Of a stretch of 64,000 bases of DNA, positions 53,874-63,517 are shown piece after piece. Position numbers and translations under genes: made by a program. This DNA is from Saprospiraceae bacterium (GTDB lineage Bacteria > Bacteroidota > Bacteroidia > Chitinophagales > Saprospiraceae). Location of the stretch: assembly GCA_026982695.1 (NCBI GenBank), contig JALSGS010000056.1, positions 1 through 64,000 of the forward strand, in the 5' to 3' direction. The stretch's first letter is position 1. Each line of letters opens with the position of its first letter. The notes below the pieces were generated by a model. That model ran no database searches. It saw only the letters and a list, made by a program, of their open reading frames with translations, and was not told where the DNA came from.

Positions 53874-54905
53874 ATGGCCACTACTGCCCGAAAATCTTCC
53901 AAGAGCAAAAAAGAGCAACCCAAATATAGCAAGGAGCAATATTTGTCTTGGTACGAGCTAATGTTGCGCATTCGTCGTTTTGAGGAAGCTGCGCTGTTGG
54001 CCTATAGCCAACAAAAGATTAGAGGTTTTTTACACGTCTACATCGGTGAGGAAGCTGTAGCTGCAGGTATTGAATCGGCTATTCGGCGCGAAGATGCCGT
54101 GATTACGGCTTATCGTCAGCATGGCACTGCCATTGGTCGCGGTGTGAGTACACGTGCAGCTATGGCTGAGCTTTTTGGCAAAAAGACGGGAATCAACAAA
54201 GGCAAGGGAGGATCTATGCACTTCTTCTCGGCCAAGCATCGATATTTTGGTGGCAATGGCATTGTAGGGGCACAGATCCCTGTAGGTACGGGCATTGCAT
54301 TTGCCGAGAAATACAAGGGCACGGACAACATCTGCGTGACGATGTTTGGCGATGGGGCGGCACGCCAGGGTGCCTTGCACGAATCGTTCAATATGGCCAT
54401 GACGTGGCAGCTGCCCGTGCTGTACATCTGTGAGAACAACCACTATGCCATGGGTACCTCGGTAGCGCGCACCAGTAACGTGCACGAGATTTACAAAATT
54501 GGCTGTGCCTATGAAATGCCCAGCGAGCCCGTAGATGGCATGAACCCCGAAAGCGTGCACGAAGCGGTGAGCCGCGCGGCGGAACACGTGCGTTCGGGCA
54601 AAGGGCCCTATTTTCTCGAAATCAATACCTATCGCTACAAAGGGCATTCTGTCTCCGACCCGGCTAAATATCGCACCAAGGAAGAATTGATGCAATATCG
54701 CGCTAAAGACCCCATAAAAACAATTGAGGCGCGCATCCTCGATTTCGGCTTGGCCAGTGCCGAAGAGCTCAAAGACATCAAACAGCGCATTGAAGCTGAG
54801 ATACAAGATGCGGTGCGCTTTGCAGAAGAGTCGCCATATCCCGACCCCGAAGAACTGTACGAAGATGTGTATGTGCAACCCGACTACCCTTTTATGAAAG
54901 ACTGA
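53874..54905 (+). CDS. pdhA: Pyruvate dehydrogenase E1 component, alpha subunit
   Basis: A 343-residue thiamine-diphosphate-binding subunit, partner of PdhB (39751-40740). The first 22 residues are Lys/Ser-rich and poorly conserved. Family motifs: YIGEEAVAAGIESAIRRED, KGGSMHFFSAKHRYFGGNGIVGAQIPVG, and the ThDP/Mg motif beginning GDGAARQGALHESFNMA (Gly159-Asp160-Gly161) and ending ENNHYAMGTS. The phosphorylation-loop region reads YRYKGHSVSDPAKYRTKEE, as in other bacterial E1-alpha. The E2 and E3 genes are not in the window. Confidence 0.95.
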   Translation: MATTARKSSKSKKEQPKYSKEQYLSWYELMLRIRRFEEAALLAYSQQKIRGFLHVYIGEEAVAAGIESAIRREDAVITAYRQHGTAIGRGVSTRAAMAELFGKKTGINKGKGGSMHFFSAKHRYFGGNGIVGAQIPVGTGIAFAEKYKGTDNICVTMFGDGAARQGALHESFNMAMTWQLPVLYICENNHYAMGTSVARTSNVHEIYKIGCAYEMPSEPVDGMNPESVHEAVSRAAEHVRSGKGPYFLEINTYRYKGHSVSDPAKYRTKEELMQYRAKDPIKTIEARILDFGLASAEELKDIKQRIEAEIQDAVRFAEESPYPDPEELYEDVYVQPDYPFMKD

Positions 54906-54974
54906 TGCACGTACTTCATAGCTGACAAAGGCCGTAAAAAATATTGCAAAAGCTGGGCGATTGAACTGAATGTG

Positions 54975-54982
54975 TATTTTTG
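54975..54982 (+). promoter_or_regulatory. Candidate -7 element of the TPR gene
   Basis: TATTTTTG matches TAnnTTTG, 50 bp before the ATG at 55033. A suitably placed TTG is missing. Confidence 0.4.
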
Positions 54983-55032
54983 CACGGCTTTTTAGAAAGC
55001 GGCCTTTTTTGACTCTTCAAAAGCACAACATA

Positions 55033-55734
55033 ATGGCAAAGAGAAAAAAGAAAAAGCAAGCCGAAGAAATACTGGTCGATGTAGTGGAAGTACGCGAGCA
55101 GGCAGGCGACTTTTTTGAGCGCAATCAGAACTACATCTTCGGTGCCCTTACTGCGCTGGTGCTCGTCATTGGCGGTTATATGGCTTATAAAAACTTTTAC
55201 CTCAAACCCAGGCAGGAAGAGGCCTTGCAGCAGATGTGGAAAGCTGAAGCCCAATTTGCGCGTGATTCCTTTGCACTGGCGCTGACCAATCCTGGAGGAG
55301 GATATAGCGGCTTTCTCGACATTATCGACCAGTACAGCGGTACACCAGCGGCCAATGCAGCTAAATACTATGCAGGCATTTGTTACCTGCACTTAGGGCA
55401 GTTTGAAGCAGCTATCGACTATTTGAAAGACTTCGACGCGGATGGCCGCGTAATGCCCATCGCTAAATACGGTGCTTTGGGCGATGCCTATAGCGAGTTG
55501 AACGACTTCGGTCAGGCACTTAAGTACTACAAAAAAGCTACTCAATACAATCCCAATCGGGCATTGACGCCATACTATCTCAAGAAATTGGGCATGCTCA
55601 GTGAAAAGCAAGGGCAGCTCGAGGCAGCCAAAAAGGCTTATGAAACCATTCGAGATGAGTATCCCGAGTCTACAGAAGGGCGTGATATCGAAAAATACAT
55701 CATTCGCGTAGAGGCCCAATTGGCGGGAAAATAA
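55033..55734 (+). CDS. Membrane-anchored tetratricopeptide repeat protein
   Basis: The ATG at 55033 gives 233 residues. A Lys-rich start (MAKRKKKKQAEE) is followed by one membrane helix (about 37-56, IFGALTALVLVIGGYMAY). The soluble part holds three TPR units: AKYYAGICYLHLGQFEAAIDYL, ALGDAYSELNDFGQALKYYKKA and KLGMLSEKQGQLEAAKKAYETI. The layout is that of YfgM-like proteins, which sit in the inner membrane with the TPR domain in the periplasm and interact with chaperones near the Sec machinery. That role is inferred by analogy. Confidence 0.85.
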   Translation: MAKRKKKKQAEEILVDVVEVREQAGDFFERNQNYIFGALTALVLVIGGYMAYKNFYLKPRQEEALQQMWKAEAQFARDSFALALTNPGGGYSGFLDIIDQYSGTPAANAAKYYAGICYLHLGQFEAAIDYLKDFDADGRVMPIAKYGALGDAYSELNDFGQALKYYKKATQYNPNRALTPYYLKKLGMLSEKQGQLEAAKKAYETIRDEYPESTEGRDIEKYIIRVEAQLAGK

Positions 55735-55765
55735 AAATAAATTTGATAAGCGATACTTATTGGGG

Positions 55766-55797
55766 AAAAGGCAAGATTGCAAAATCTTGCCTTTTTT
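55766..55797 (+). terminator. Intrinsic terminator after the TPR gene
   Basis: AAAAGGCAAGATT / AATCTTGCCTTTT, a perfect 13-bp stem closed by a GCAA tetraloop and followed by more T. It lies 31 bp past the stop. Confidence 0.92.
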
Positions 55798-55843
55798 GTT
55801 AGGAATACATCAACTTAGCTTTTGCAAAAAAGATCTATAGCTC

Positions 55844-56368
55844 ATGGCAACAGCAGCAAAAAATCTCTCTTCATACGATGCCACACAGATACCTGACGCC
55901 AGTGAATTGACCTTTGGGATCGTAGTATCCGATTGGAATGCCACCATTACGCATGCACTCTATGAGGGGTGTGTGCAGACGCTATTACAACACGGTGCAA
56001 AGCAGGAAAACTTGCACGTAATTCAAGTGCCGGGCAGCTTTGAATTGCCCATAGGAGCGCGTATGTTGGCCTCGGCCCAAAAGGTAGATGCGCTCATCGC
56101 TATAGGTTGCGTAATCAAAGGCGAGACGCGCCATAACGAATACATCAATCAAGCAGTGGCACAGGGGCTTACGCAGCTGTCGCTCATGACAGGTAAACCA
56201 TGTATTTTCGGCCTGCTTACACCCGAAGACGAGCAGCAGGCCCGTGATCGAGCAGGTGGCAAACACGGCAATAAAGGCGTGGAAGCAGCTATTACAGCTA
56301 TCCGCATGGCAGCACTGGGGCGTAACCTTCAGCAGCCTACAACGGGTATTGGTTTTAGTGATAGATGA
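55844..56368 (+). CDS. ribH: 6,7-dimethyl-8-ribityllumazine synthase
   Basis: A 174-residue enzyme of riboflavin synthesis. It condenses 5-amino-6-ribitylaminouracil with 3,4-dihydroxybutanone 4-phosphate. Conserved segments are GIVVSDWNATITHALYEG, VPGSFELPIGARML, the VDALIAIGCVIKGETRHNEYI strand with its catalytic His, and FGLLTPEDEQQARDRAGGKHGNKG. TAGCTTTTG at 55816-55824 is a near-match to the -7 element. Other rib genes are not in the window. Confidence 0.96.
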   Translation: MATAAKNLSSYDATQIPDASELTFGIVVSDWNATITHALYEGCVQTLLQHGAKQENLHVIQVPGSFELPIGARMLASAQKVDALIAIGCVIKGETRHNEYINQAVAQGLTQLSLMTGKPCIFGLLTPEDEQQARDRAGGKHGNKGVEAAITAIRMAALGRNLQQPTTGIGFSDR

Positions 56369-56507
56369 TTACTGATTTTTGGTCGAAAATTGGCGACGAA
56401 TAGTGCACGTATTGAGGCTCAGATGCGTAACTTGAGCAAGTGGCTCATTTGCTGAAAAGCAAAGTGATCTTTTTTGCATGTTTAATTGTTCACCAAACCC
56501 GAAGTCA

Positions 56508-59279
56508 ATGCACTTTCGCGTCAGTTCCCTATCTTTTTTGTTGATCATTCCAATGATTTTATTGCCCATGGTTGTCAAAACACAGAACGAGAAAATTCAA
56601 TTACCGGAAGGCGTCACGCGTGGCCCTTCGGTGGAAGGCATTACAGAGTATCGTTTGGCCAATGGCCTGCGCGTATTGCTCTTTCCCGATCTCTCAAAAC
56701 CCACCATTACCGTCAATATCACTTACTTGGTGGGGTCGCGCCACGAGGGATACGGCGAGACGGGTATGGCTCATCTGCTCGAGCATATGGTGTTTAAGGG
56801 TAGTACGCGACACCCCAATATCCCCCAAGAACTTACCGAACACGGCGCACGCCCTAATGGCACCACCTGGTACGACCGCACCAACTACTTTGAGACTTTT
56901 AATGCTACGGAAGAAAATTTGCGCTGGGCTTTGGATCTCGAAGCCGACCGCATGATCAATAGCTTTATTCGCGAGGAAGATCTGGAAAGCGAGATGACTG
57001 TGGTGCGCAACGAGTACGAGGCTGGTGAAAACTCACCTACCAGCGTGTTGATGAAGCGCACTATGGCAGCTGCTTTCCAATGGCACAACTACGGAAAAAG
57101 TACGATTGGCGAGCGTAGCGATATTGAAAATGTGCCTATCGATCGCTTGCGTGCCTTTTATAAAAAGTATTATCAGCCAGACAATGCGGTATTGCTGGTG
57201 GCTGGCAAAATCGATGAGCAACGCACCCTGGAGCTGGTGAATGAGTACTTTGGCAGCATCCCCAAGCCTCAGCGCGTGCTCTACCCTACCTACACGCGCG
57301 AGCCCGTCCAGGATGGCGAGCGCCTCGTGACGCTCAAGCGAGTAGGCGACATTCAAGCCGTGTCGTGTGTGTATAAGGTGTGCCCCGGTGCACACCCCGA
57401 CTATGCGTCTATTGCTGTATTGACGCAACTACTTACCACCCAGCCCTCGGGCCGCTTGTATGAGGCTCTGGTCAAGACCAAAAAGGCCTCGAATGTATGG
57501 GGCTTTGCACCAGCGTTGGCTGAGCCCGGTTTCGTTTACTTCCATACCGACGTGCGCAAAGAAGATGACTTGGAAGAAGCACGCCGCACGATGCTGGAGG
57601 TATTCGACAGTTTGAAAGTGCACCCGCCTACAGAAGAAGAAGTGGAACGCGCCAAGGCACGCCTGTTGAAAAACTGGGATTTGGCCTATAAAAGTGCCGA
57701 TCGCGTAGGCTTGCAGATGAGCGAATACATCGCACAGGGCGACTGGCGCCTGTTTTTCTTGTATCGTGACCGCATCTCGACAGTAACACCCGAAGACGTA
57801 AGGCGTGTAGCCAACTATTACTTCAAACCCGACAACCGCACGGTGGGCTTGTTTGTCCCCGTAGAAGAGCCCGACCGAGTAGAAGTGCCCGATGTGCCCG
57901 ATTTAGCAGCCATGCTAGCCGGTTACAAAGGCCGCGAAGGCGTGAGTATGGGTGAAGCCTTTGACCCCTCGCCCGACAATATCGAGCAGCGCACTCAGCG
58001 CGGCACTTTGCACAACGGTACGCGCTACGCCATGCTCACTAAAGACACGCGCGGCGATGCCGTGAACTACAACATGACTGTGCGCTATGGCAATGAGCAT
58101 AGCTTATGGGGCACAGGGACTGCCGCTGAAGTGATGGCCATGATGTTGCGCCGTGGCACACAGAAGCACACGCGTCAAGAGCTGGAAGACCTGCTCGACA
58201 GTCTCAACGCACGGGTAAGCATCTATGGCGGTAGCGGCTACATCAATGTCAGTATCGAGACAGAGCGCCACAACCTACCTGCCGTAGTGGACTTGGTGCG
58301 CGAGATGTTGCGCCAGCCAGCATTCCCGGAAGAGGAGTTCGAGACGCTCAAAGAACAATTGCTTGCCAATGCAGAGGAGTCCTTGTCCGACCCACAGGCG
58401 CTGGCTTCCAATGCTTTTTCGCGCAAGCTGAACCCTTATCCCAAGGGGCATCCCAAATATCAAGCTACCATAGAAGAATATATCGAGTCGTTGAAACAGC
58501 TGCAGCTGAAAGACCTACATGCACTCTATGCCCAGGTGGGAACAGGAAGCCCTACAACGCTAGCCGTAGTAGGCGACTTCGACGAAGCGACATTAATACC
58601 ACTTCTGGGTCAGTATTTTGGCGATTGGGTGACACAAGTGCGCTATGAGCGCGTGCCCGAGCAATATTTTGAGACCACCCACGAAGAGATAGTCATCGAA
58701 ACGCCCGACAAAGCCAATGCCATCTTTCTTGCAGGGATGAACCTGCCTATGCGCGACGATCATCCCGACTATCCAGCATTGGTATTGGGCAACTACATGT
58801 TAGGTGGTGGCTTTCTCAACTCGCGTCTTGCTACCCGCATCCGTCAGGAAGAAGGGTTGAGCTATGGCGTGGGCTCGTTCTTCAATGCCAATGCGCTGGA
58901 CGCAAATGCTACCCTTGGCGCTTATGCCATCTACAATCCGGAAAATGTAGACAAGCTAATTCAGGCTTTCCGTGAGGAAATCGAAAAGGTGCGCACGGAA
59001 GGATTTACGGATGAAGAAGTGGCGGCAGCTAAAGAGGGCTGGTTGCAAAGCCGCGTGGTGAGCCGAAGCCAAGATCGGACACTGGCCAGCATGTTGTCGA
59101 GCTACTTGTTTATCGATCGTACCTTCCAATGGGACAAGGCACTGGAAGCACGCGTGGCAGCACTGACGGCTGAAGAGATCAATGAAGCGATGCGCAAGTA
59201 CATCGACCTAGATAAGATGGTCTTCGTGCGTGCAGGAGATTTTGCCAAGGCAGCAAAGCAAGAGCAAGACAAGCCTTGA
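56508..59279 (+). CDS. Secreted M16 family zinc peptidase (two-module)
   Basis: I prefer the ATG at 56508 (923 residues, signal peptide to about residue 26). An in-frame ATG ten codons up is possible. The first M16 module carries the inverted zinc motif H89-L-L-E92-H93 in GMAHLLEHMVFKG, with Glu169 (RNEYEAGE) as the third ligand, so it should be active. The second half (from about residue 470) is an inactive M16 module without HxxEH but with the conserved GGGFLNSRLATRIRQEEGLSYG. Pitrilysin-like single chains of this size degrade peptides in the periplasm. Confidence 0.94.
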   Translation: MHFRVSSLSFLLIIPMILLPMVVKTQNEKIQLPEGVTRGPSVEGITEYRLANGLRVLLFPDLSKPTITVNITYLVGSRHEGYGETGMAHLLEHMVFKGSTRHPNIPQELTEHGARPNGTTWYDRTNYFETFNATEENLRWALDLEADRMINSFIREEDLESEMTVVRNEYEAGENSPTSVLMKRTMAAAFQWHNYGKSTIGERSDIENVPIDRLRAFYKKYYQPDNAVLLVAGKIDEQRTLELVNEYFGSIPKPQRVLYPTYTREPVQDGERLVTLKRVGDIQAVSCVYKVCPGAHPDYASIAVLTQLLTTQPSGRLYEALVKTKKASNVWGFAPALAEPGFVYFHTDVRKEDDLEEARRTMLEVFDSLKVHPPTEEEVERAKARLLKNWDLAYKSADRVGLQMSEYIAQGDWRLFFLYRDRISTVTPEDVRRVANYYFKPDNRTVGLFVPVEEPDRVEVPDVPDLAAMLAGYKGREGVSMGEAFDPSPDNIEQRTQRGTLHNGTRYAMLTKDTRGDAVNYNMTVRYGNEHSLWGTGTAAEVMAMMLRRGTQKHTRQELEDLLDSLNARVSIYGGSGYINVSIETERHNLPAVVDLVREMLRQPAFPEEEFETLKEQLLANAEESLSDPQALASNAFSRKLNPYPKGHPKYQATIEEYIESLKQLQLKDLHALYAQVGTGSPTTLAVVGDFDEATLIPLLGQYFGDWVTQVRYERVPEQYFETTHEEIVIETPDKANAIFLAGMNLPMRDDHPDYPALVLGNYMLGGGFLNSRLATRIRQEEGLSYGVGSFFNANALDANATLGAYAIYNPENVDKLIQAFREEIEKVRTEGFTDEEVAAAKEGWLQSRVVSRSQDRTLASMLSSYLFIDRTFQWDKALEARVAALTAEEINEAMRKYIDLDKMVFVRAGDFAKAAKQEQDKP

Positions 59280-59310
59280 TGATAGATAGGTTTTCTCAAA
59301 ACATTGACAG

Positions 59311-59334
59311 AGGGCGGGCCTTAAGGCTCGCCCT
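59311..59334 (+). terminator. Probable terminator after the M16 gene
   Basis: AGGGCGGGCC / GGCTCGCCCT, ten pairs including one G-U, with a TTAA loop. The following sequence (TTGTGCGTCTTTT) is only moderately T-rich. Confidence 0.6.
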
Positions 59335-59397
59335 TTGTGCGTCTTTTCCCCATCTTTGCGCCAGTTTTGCCAAGGTATGTTGACGGCGAAAAAGTAG

Positions 59398-60543
59398 ATG
59401 ATCAAAACGAAAAACAAAGCGATGAGTGTACGAATTCGAACGGTAGCTAACAAGCAAGATCTCAGAACTTTCGTCCATTACCCTTTCCAACTGTACAAAA
59501 ATTGCCCTTACTGGGTGCCGCCCATCAGTAAAGCAGAATACAAGACGCTTGAGCGCGGCATGGATCCCAGCTTTGGTGCCACTAAAGCACGTTTGTTTCT
59601 TGCCGAGAAAAATGGCCGTGTCGTAGGGCGCATTGCTGCCATTATTAACATGAAGGAGTTCGAGAAAATCGACCAAAAACATACTCGTTTTGGATGGTTC
59701 GATTTCGAAGATGACCTACACGTCAGTCAGGCCCTCATGGAAGCAGCTATGCAATGGGCTGCAGACGAAGGCGGAGTATTGATCAAAGGACCCTATGGCT
59801 TTACTGCACTCGACAAGGCAGGGATGGTGATCGAAGGCTTTGACTTTACAGGACCTGCCAGTACGCTGTACAACTACGAGTACTATGTGAAGCACATGGA
59901 AGCCATGGGCTTTGAAAAGAATGTCGATTGGGTCGAATTCGAAATCAAGACGCCCCAAAGCCCGCCTGAACGCGTACTTAAAGCCGTTAATATCTTGGAA
60001 ACGCGTTATGGCTTACATCGCATTCCACTGCGTTCTAGCAAAGATGTATTGCGCTATGTCGATGATCTGTTTCAGTTGTATATGGAGACTTACAAAGAGC
60101 TGCCAGATACTGTGCCGCTGACGCAAAAACAGGTAGCTGCTTATGCCAGTCAATACGTACCCATATTGCGGCCCGATTTCGTCAATTTTATAGCTGATGG
60201 TAAGGGGCAGATGATTGGCTTTGGCATCACATTGCCGTCTTTGTCGCGGGCATTGCAGCGTGCCAAAGGGCGCCTATGGCCTTTTGGCATATGGCACATC
60301 TTGCGTGCCAAGCGCAAACCTTCAATTGCCGACCTGGTGCTCATCGGAATAAAGGAGGGATGGCGCAGCCGAGGTGTACACACGATTATCTTTTACGAGA
60401 CGATGAAGATATATTGGAAAGTCGGTGTGCGTAAGGTACAGGTCAATCCCATGCTCGAACACAATGCACGCGTACAACAACTGTTCAAAGATTACGAATG
60501 GCGAGCTACGCGCCGACGCAGAGCGTGGAAACGCCACATTTGA
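59398..60543 (+). CDS. GNAT-like N-acetyltransferase family protein
   Basis: A 381-residue cytoplasmic protein. A Met at codon 9 (59422) could be the real start. The N-terminal third reads RIRTVANKQDLRTFVHYPFQLYKNCPYWVPPISKAE, then KARLFLAEKNGRVVGRIAAIIN, the beta4-strand and acetyl-CoA region of a GNAT fold. The centre contains LIKGPYGFTALDKAGMVIEGFD. The C-terminal half has GFGITLPSLSRALQRAKGRLWPFG and a second GNAT-like half (KEGWRSRGVHTIIFYETMKI, then VNPMLEHNARVQQLFKDYEW). This is a widespread Bacteroidota family without known substrate. Confidence 0.85.
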   Translation: MIKTKNKAMSVRIRTVANKQDLRTFVHYPFQLYKNCPYWVPPISKAEYKTLERGMDPSFGATKARLFLAEKNGRVVGRIAAIINMKEFEKIDQKHTRFGWFDFEDDLHVSQALMEAAMQWAADEGGVLIKGPYGFTALDKAGMVIEGFDFTGPASTLYNYEYYVKHMEAMGFEKNVDWVEFEIKTPQSPPERVLKAVNILETRYGLHRIPLRSSKDVLRYVDDLFQLYMETYKELPDTVPLTQKQVAAYASQYVPILRPDFVNFIADGKGQMIGFGITLPSLSRALQRAKGRLWPFGIWHILRAKRKPSIADLVLIGIKEGWRSRGVHTIIFYETMKIYWKVGVRKVQVNPMLEHNARVQQLFKDYEWRATRRRRAWKRHI

Positions 60544-60570
60544 CATAAGCAGTGTAAAACCTGTAGCCTC

Positions 60571-61314
60571 ATGGTACCCAATACACCACAATGGCAGGCA
60601 CATGACGCTTTTGGCATCGTAGCTATAGGTGCCACCACGCTTTTTTTTCTCCTGTGGTGGTTTTTTTGCCAAGCAAGCACGTGGGAACGCGCCTTTCGGC
60701 AAATATGGCCTACCCTGAGTGCTGAAGCCCACCAGGTGCGAGCAGTAGCTGCCCAGCGCCTCAGTGGCTTGTTGCTCTTTGGGCTCGGCTCGATGATAGC
60801 AGGGCAGTGGCTGTTGGTGCGCAGCCCCGACGATTACGGACTTAATGGCGATTATTTGCCTTTGTCGTTGGGGTGGGCACTGCTCTTGGCCCTTGTCGTA
60901 GTGCCTCTGAACTATTTCGCCGCACGCCAGCCCGACAACTTGGCCGTGTATCCCCAGATGCGAATCAAACGTTGGAGTCGTGGCCTCTTGCTTGTAAGTG
61001 CGCTCACCTGGATAGCCTATCTTTTGGGTTACGAGTATATGTTTCGAGGTCTGCTCCTCATGGGTTGTGCCGAGAGCTGGGGCGAGTGGCCTGCCATTGC
61101 CATCAATGTCTGTGTGTATGCATTGGCACATGTACCCAAAGGGCACAAAGAAGCTATAGGTGCTATTCCCCTGGGCTTGCTACTGTGCTTGTTCAGCCTA
61201 CATACCGGCAATATTTGGGCGGCATGGCTCATCCATAGCACGATGGCATTGGCTAACGAGTGGTTTTCGTTGCGTTTTCATCCCGAGATGCAGTTGGTCG
61301 ATGCTACCTCATGA
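60571..61314 (+). CDS. CPBP family intramembrane metalloprotease
   Basis: A 247-residue membrane protein with about six hydrophobic helices. The family motif 1 is degenerate: YEYMFRG has Glu155 and Arg159 but a Tyr in place of the first Glu of EExxxR. Motif 2 is LAHVPKG (His187), and a third conserved segment is WLIHSTMALANEW. CPBP proteins include prenyl endopeptidases and bacteriocin-immunity proteins. It follows the acetyltransferase gene by 27 bp and is probably co-transcribed. Confidence 0.82.
   Translation: MVPNTPQWQAHDAFGIVAIGATTLFFLLWWFFCQASTWERAFRQIWPTLSAEAHQVRAVAAQRLSGLLLFGLGSMIAGQWLLVRSPDDYGLNGDYLPLSLGWALLLALVVVPLNYFAARQPDNLAVYPQMRIKRWSRGLLLVSALTWIAYLLGYEYMFRGLLLMGCAESWGEWPAIAINVCVYALAHVPKGHKEAIGAIPLGLLLCLFSLHTGNIWAAWLIHSTMALANEWFSLRFHPEMQLVDATS
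60691..60703 (+). repeat. GCCTTTCGGCAAA repeat, copy 6
   Basis: Exact 13-mer inside the CPBP gene, read on the plus strand as Ala-Phe-Arg-Gln. Confidence 0.6.
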
Positions 61315-61331
61315 GGCCTCTGATGAGCAGC

Positions 61332-63494
61332 TCAAGGAATGACGCGCAATACGCCGCGCATTGTCAGATAATGGCCGGGGAAAGTGCATACATATTGATA
61401 ACTCCCCGGTTTGTCGGGAGCGCGAAAGTAGATCACATCGGAGCCACCAGGCCCTACGAGTTTGGTATGCCACAACACTTCCGGCATGTGGGGCACGTAG
61501 TCTAATTCGGCCCCTTTAATGCCCAGTTGGAGCGCTGCTTTGCCCACAGCATCGGCTTTTCCCGGCAAGGTAATGACTACGTTGTGAGGCATGTCGTCGC
61601 TATTGTAGAAACCCAGTTTGACGCGGCTACCGGCTTTGACCACGAGTGTGCGCTTGTCGTAGCGCAGCCCCGGCAAGGGAGCCAATGTCAGTGAGTAGTC
61701 CACTTTTCCGTGCCAGGATGCGGGCATACGGGTACGGCGCTTGGTCGTGCCAGCTGGTCGCGAGGGGGCAGGCTTGGGCTTGTCCGGGGTGGTTGCCTTC
61801 TTTTGGATGGGCGTAGCAGCTTGAGTATGCTTCGCTGCAGGAGGTGCTTGCTCTTTAGCGGGGGGCGCGTGTGTATGGCGCGAAGGGGAATGACCAGGTG
61901 GAATAGGCAGCTTATCGCCTTTCGGCAAACGGTTGAGCGTATAGTACGCTACGGGGTGTAGCAAAGGCAGTGTATCTACGTAATCGCGTACGCCTGTAGC
62001 CTTGATCTCGTGAATGTAATAAGGGCGCAGGCTGTCTACTACCAGGCGGGCACGCAACCCATCGCGCGATACCTGCACGTAGCGCACCGGGCAACGCTGT
62101 ACATTGACAGTAGGGCTGCCATAGACCGGATGATATTTGTAGATGAAACTCGTCACTTCGTAACTGCGCAGGTCGGCAGCAGTGACCTTGTCGACAGGGA
62201 GGGTAAACTCAATTTCAAAGCCATCGGGCATGGCGCGCACGGCTTTCATCTCGAAGGGGATGCGTCCCGTCCAGACAAGGCGCTGCAAGCCATAAGGGTC
62301 GGGCCCGGTACTGCCCCATCCGCGGTTGGTTTGCCCCACGAACAACGAGCCATCCTTACCCCACGTCATGCGCAATACGCCCGACTGGAAGCCCTCGCGG
62401 AAAGCAAAAGCGGCACCTTGATAGGTGCCTTCGACCTTTTCTAAAAAGACGCGTATGATTTTGCTTTGTCCCTGGTCGCCAATAAATACTTGGCCTTCGA
62501 AAGGCCCAAACTTGCCGCCGGTGGTGTCGACGAGGATCTCTGCATTGCTGATGCCCAATATTCCGTGAGGTAGCCACACAGCGGGTAGTTTGATGGCGGG
62601 TAAGTCTTGTGCTAACTCGAAGAGCGGAACGGGGCGCTCATCGTCGATGTTTTCGGGCTTGACAGGGCGCTTGCCGGGAGGGGTAAAACGCGGACTGACG
62701 CGATAGTAGATGTCTTTTTCCGTAAGGGCGACAGGAGATTGGGGTAGGGTAGCCCATCGCAAGCCTGCTGGATGGCCCGTGAAGTCGCCTTTTTCAACCT
62801 GCACTAGGCCACCTGAGCCTATCCAGTCGCCTTGATTGTCGGCGTAGAAGAATTTGCCATCGATGATGCCTAAACCTGCTGGTGAGCGCATGCCCGTAGC
62901 CCACGGCTCCATCTGCCCCTCAGGAGTGATGCGTAGCGTCCATCCACGCCAGGGCACGCGGCTTTCGCCGCGCCACCATTCTACATCGCCGAAGGCCACG
63001 TTGGTAGTGACAAAGAAAGAACCATCGGGTGCTATTTTGGGGCCAAAGGAAAATTCGTGATAGTGTCCGGACAAAGGCCATGCATAGACCGTTTCGTAGC
63101 GGTCAGCGATGTCGTCGCCATTGGTATCGCGTAGGCGCGTCAGCTCGCCGCGTTGTGCCAGGTAGAAGGCTCCTTGGTGCCAGGCCAGCCCCAGTGCTTC
63201 GTGTAGTCCTGTGGCAAAGCGCTTGTATCGTGGTGGCATTCCGTGAGTCATGTAGGGATTGTCGATGAGCCACACGTCACCTCGGCACGTGCTGGCAGCG
63301 ATTCGCCCATCGGGCAAAGTAGTGAGGCCTCCCACTTCGAGCACCACGCCTTCGGGTATGGGCAGGGTAACGATGCGGTAGTAATCGGCTTCGGTAGGTG
63401 GCGGCAGTTGTTGGGCAGATGCTTGGGGGTAAGCTACACTCCACAGACACATCGCACTCAACGAGATCAGTACTGCAGTATATTGGGAGTACAT
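61332..63494 (-). CDS. Secreted beta-propeller protein with C-terminal azurin/plastocyanin-like copper domain
   Basis: The ATG at 63494 gives 720 residues with a signal peptide (MYSQYTAVLISLSAMCLWSV). The frame is open 69 codons upstream but overlaps the preceding gene. Residues 30-500 form a six-bladed-type propeller as in PQQ-dependent sugar dehydrogenase relatives (GGLTTLPDGRIAASTCRGDVWLI, then GHYHEFSFGPKIAPDGSFFVTTN and GDQGQSKIIRVFLE). A Pro/Ala/Lys-rich linker (about 535-595) leads to a cupredoxin domain. Its type 1 copper ligands are His in DDMPHNVVIT, then Cys, His and Met in YVCTFPGHYLTMRG. This is an extracellular dehydrogenase-like protein with its own electron-transfer domain. 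The substrate is unknown. Confidence 0.88.
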   Translation of the reverse strand: MYSQYTAVLISLSAMCLWSVAYPQASAQQLPPPTEADYYRIVTLPIPEGVVLEVGGLTTLPDGRIAASTCRGDVWLIDNPYMTHGMPPRYKRFATGLHEALGLAWHQGAFYLAQRGELTRLRDTNGDDIADRYETVYAWPLSGHYHEFSFGPKIAPDGSFFVTTNVAFGDVEWWRGESRVPWRGWTLRITPEGQMEPWATGMRSPAGLGIIDGKFFYADNQGDWIGSGGLVQVEKGDFTGHPAGLRWATLPQSPVALTEKDIYYRVSPRFTPPGKRPVKPENIDDERPVPLFELAQDLPAIKLPAVWLPHGILGISNAEILVDTTGGKFGPFEGQVFIGDQGQSKIIRVFLEKVEGTYQGAAFAFREGFQSGVLRMTWGKDGSLFVGQTNRGWGSTGPDPYGLQRLVWTGRIPFEMKAVRAMPDGFEIEFTLPVDKVTAADLRSYEVTSFIYKYHPVYGSPTVNVQRCPVRYVQVSRDGLRARLVVDSLRPYYIHEIKATGVRDYVDTLPLLHPVAYYTLNRLPKGDKLPIPPGHSPSRHTHAPPAKEQAPPAAKHTQAATPIQKKATTPDKPKPAPSRPAGTTKRRTRMPASWHGKVDYSLTLAPLPGLRYDKRTLVVKAGSRVKLGFYNSDDMPHNVVITLPGKADAVGKAALQLGIKGAELDYVPHMPEVLWHTKLVGPGGSDVIYFRAPDKPGSYQYVCTFPGHYLTMRGVLRVIP
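61917..61929 (+). repeat. GCCTTTCGGCAAA repeat, copy 7
   Basis: Exact 13-mer inside the azurin-fusion gene, read on the minus strand as Leu-Pro-Lys-Gly. Confidence 0.55.
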
Positions 63495-63517
63495 GAACGA
63501 ACATTTTTTAGGAGCGA

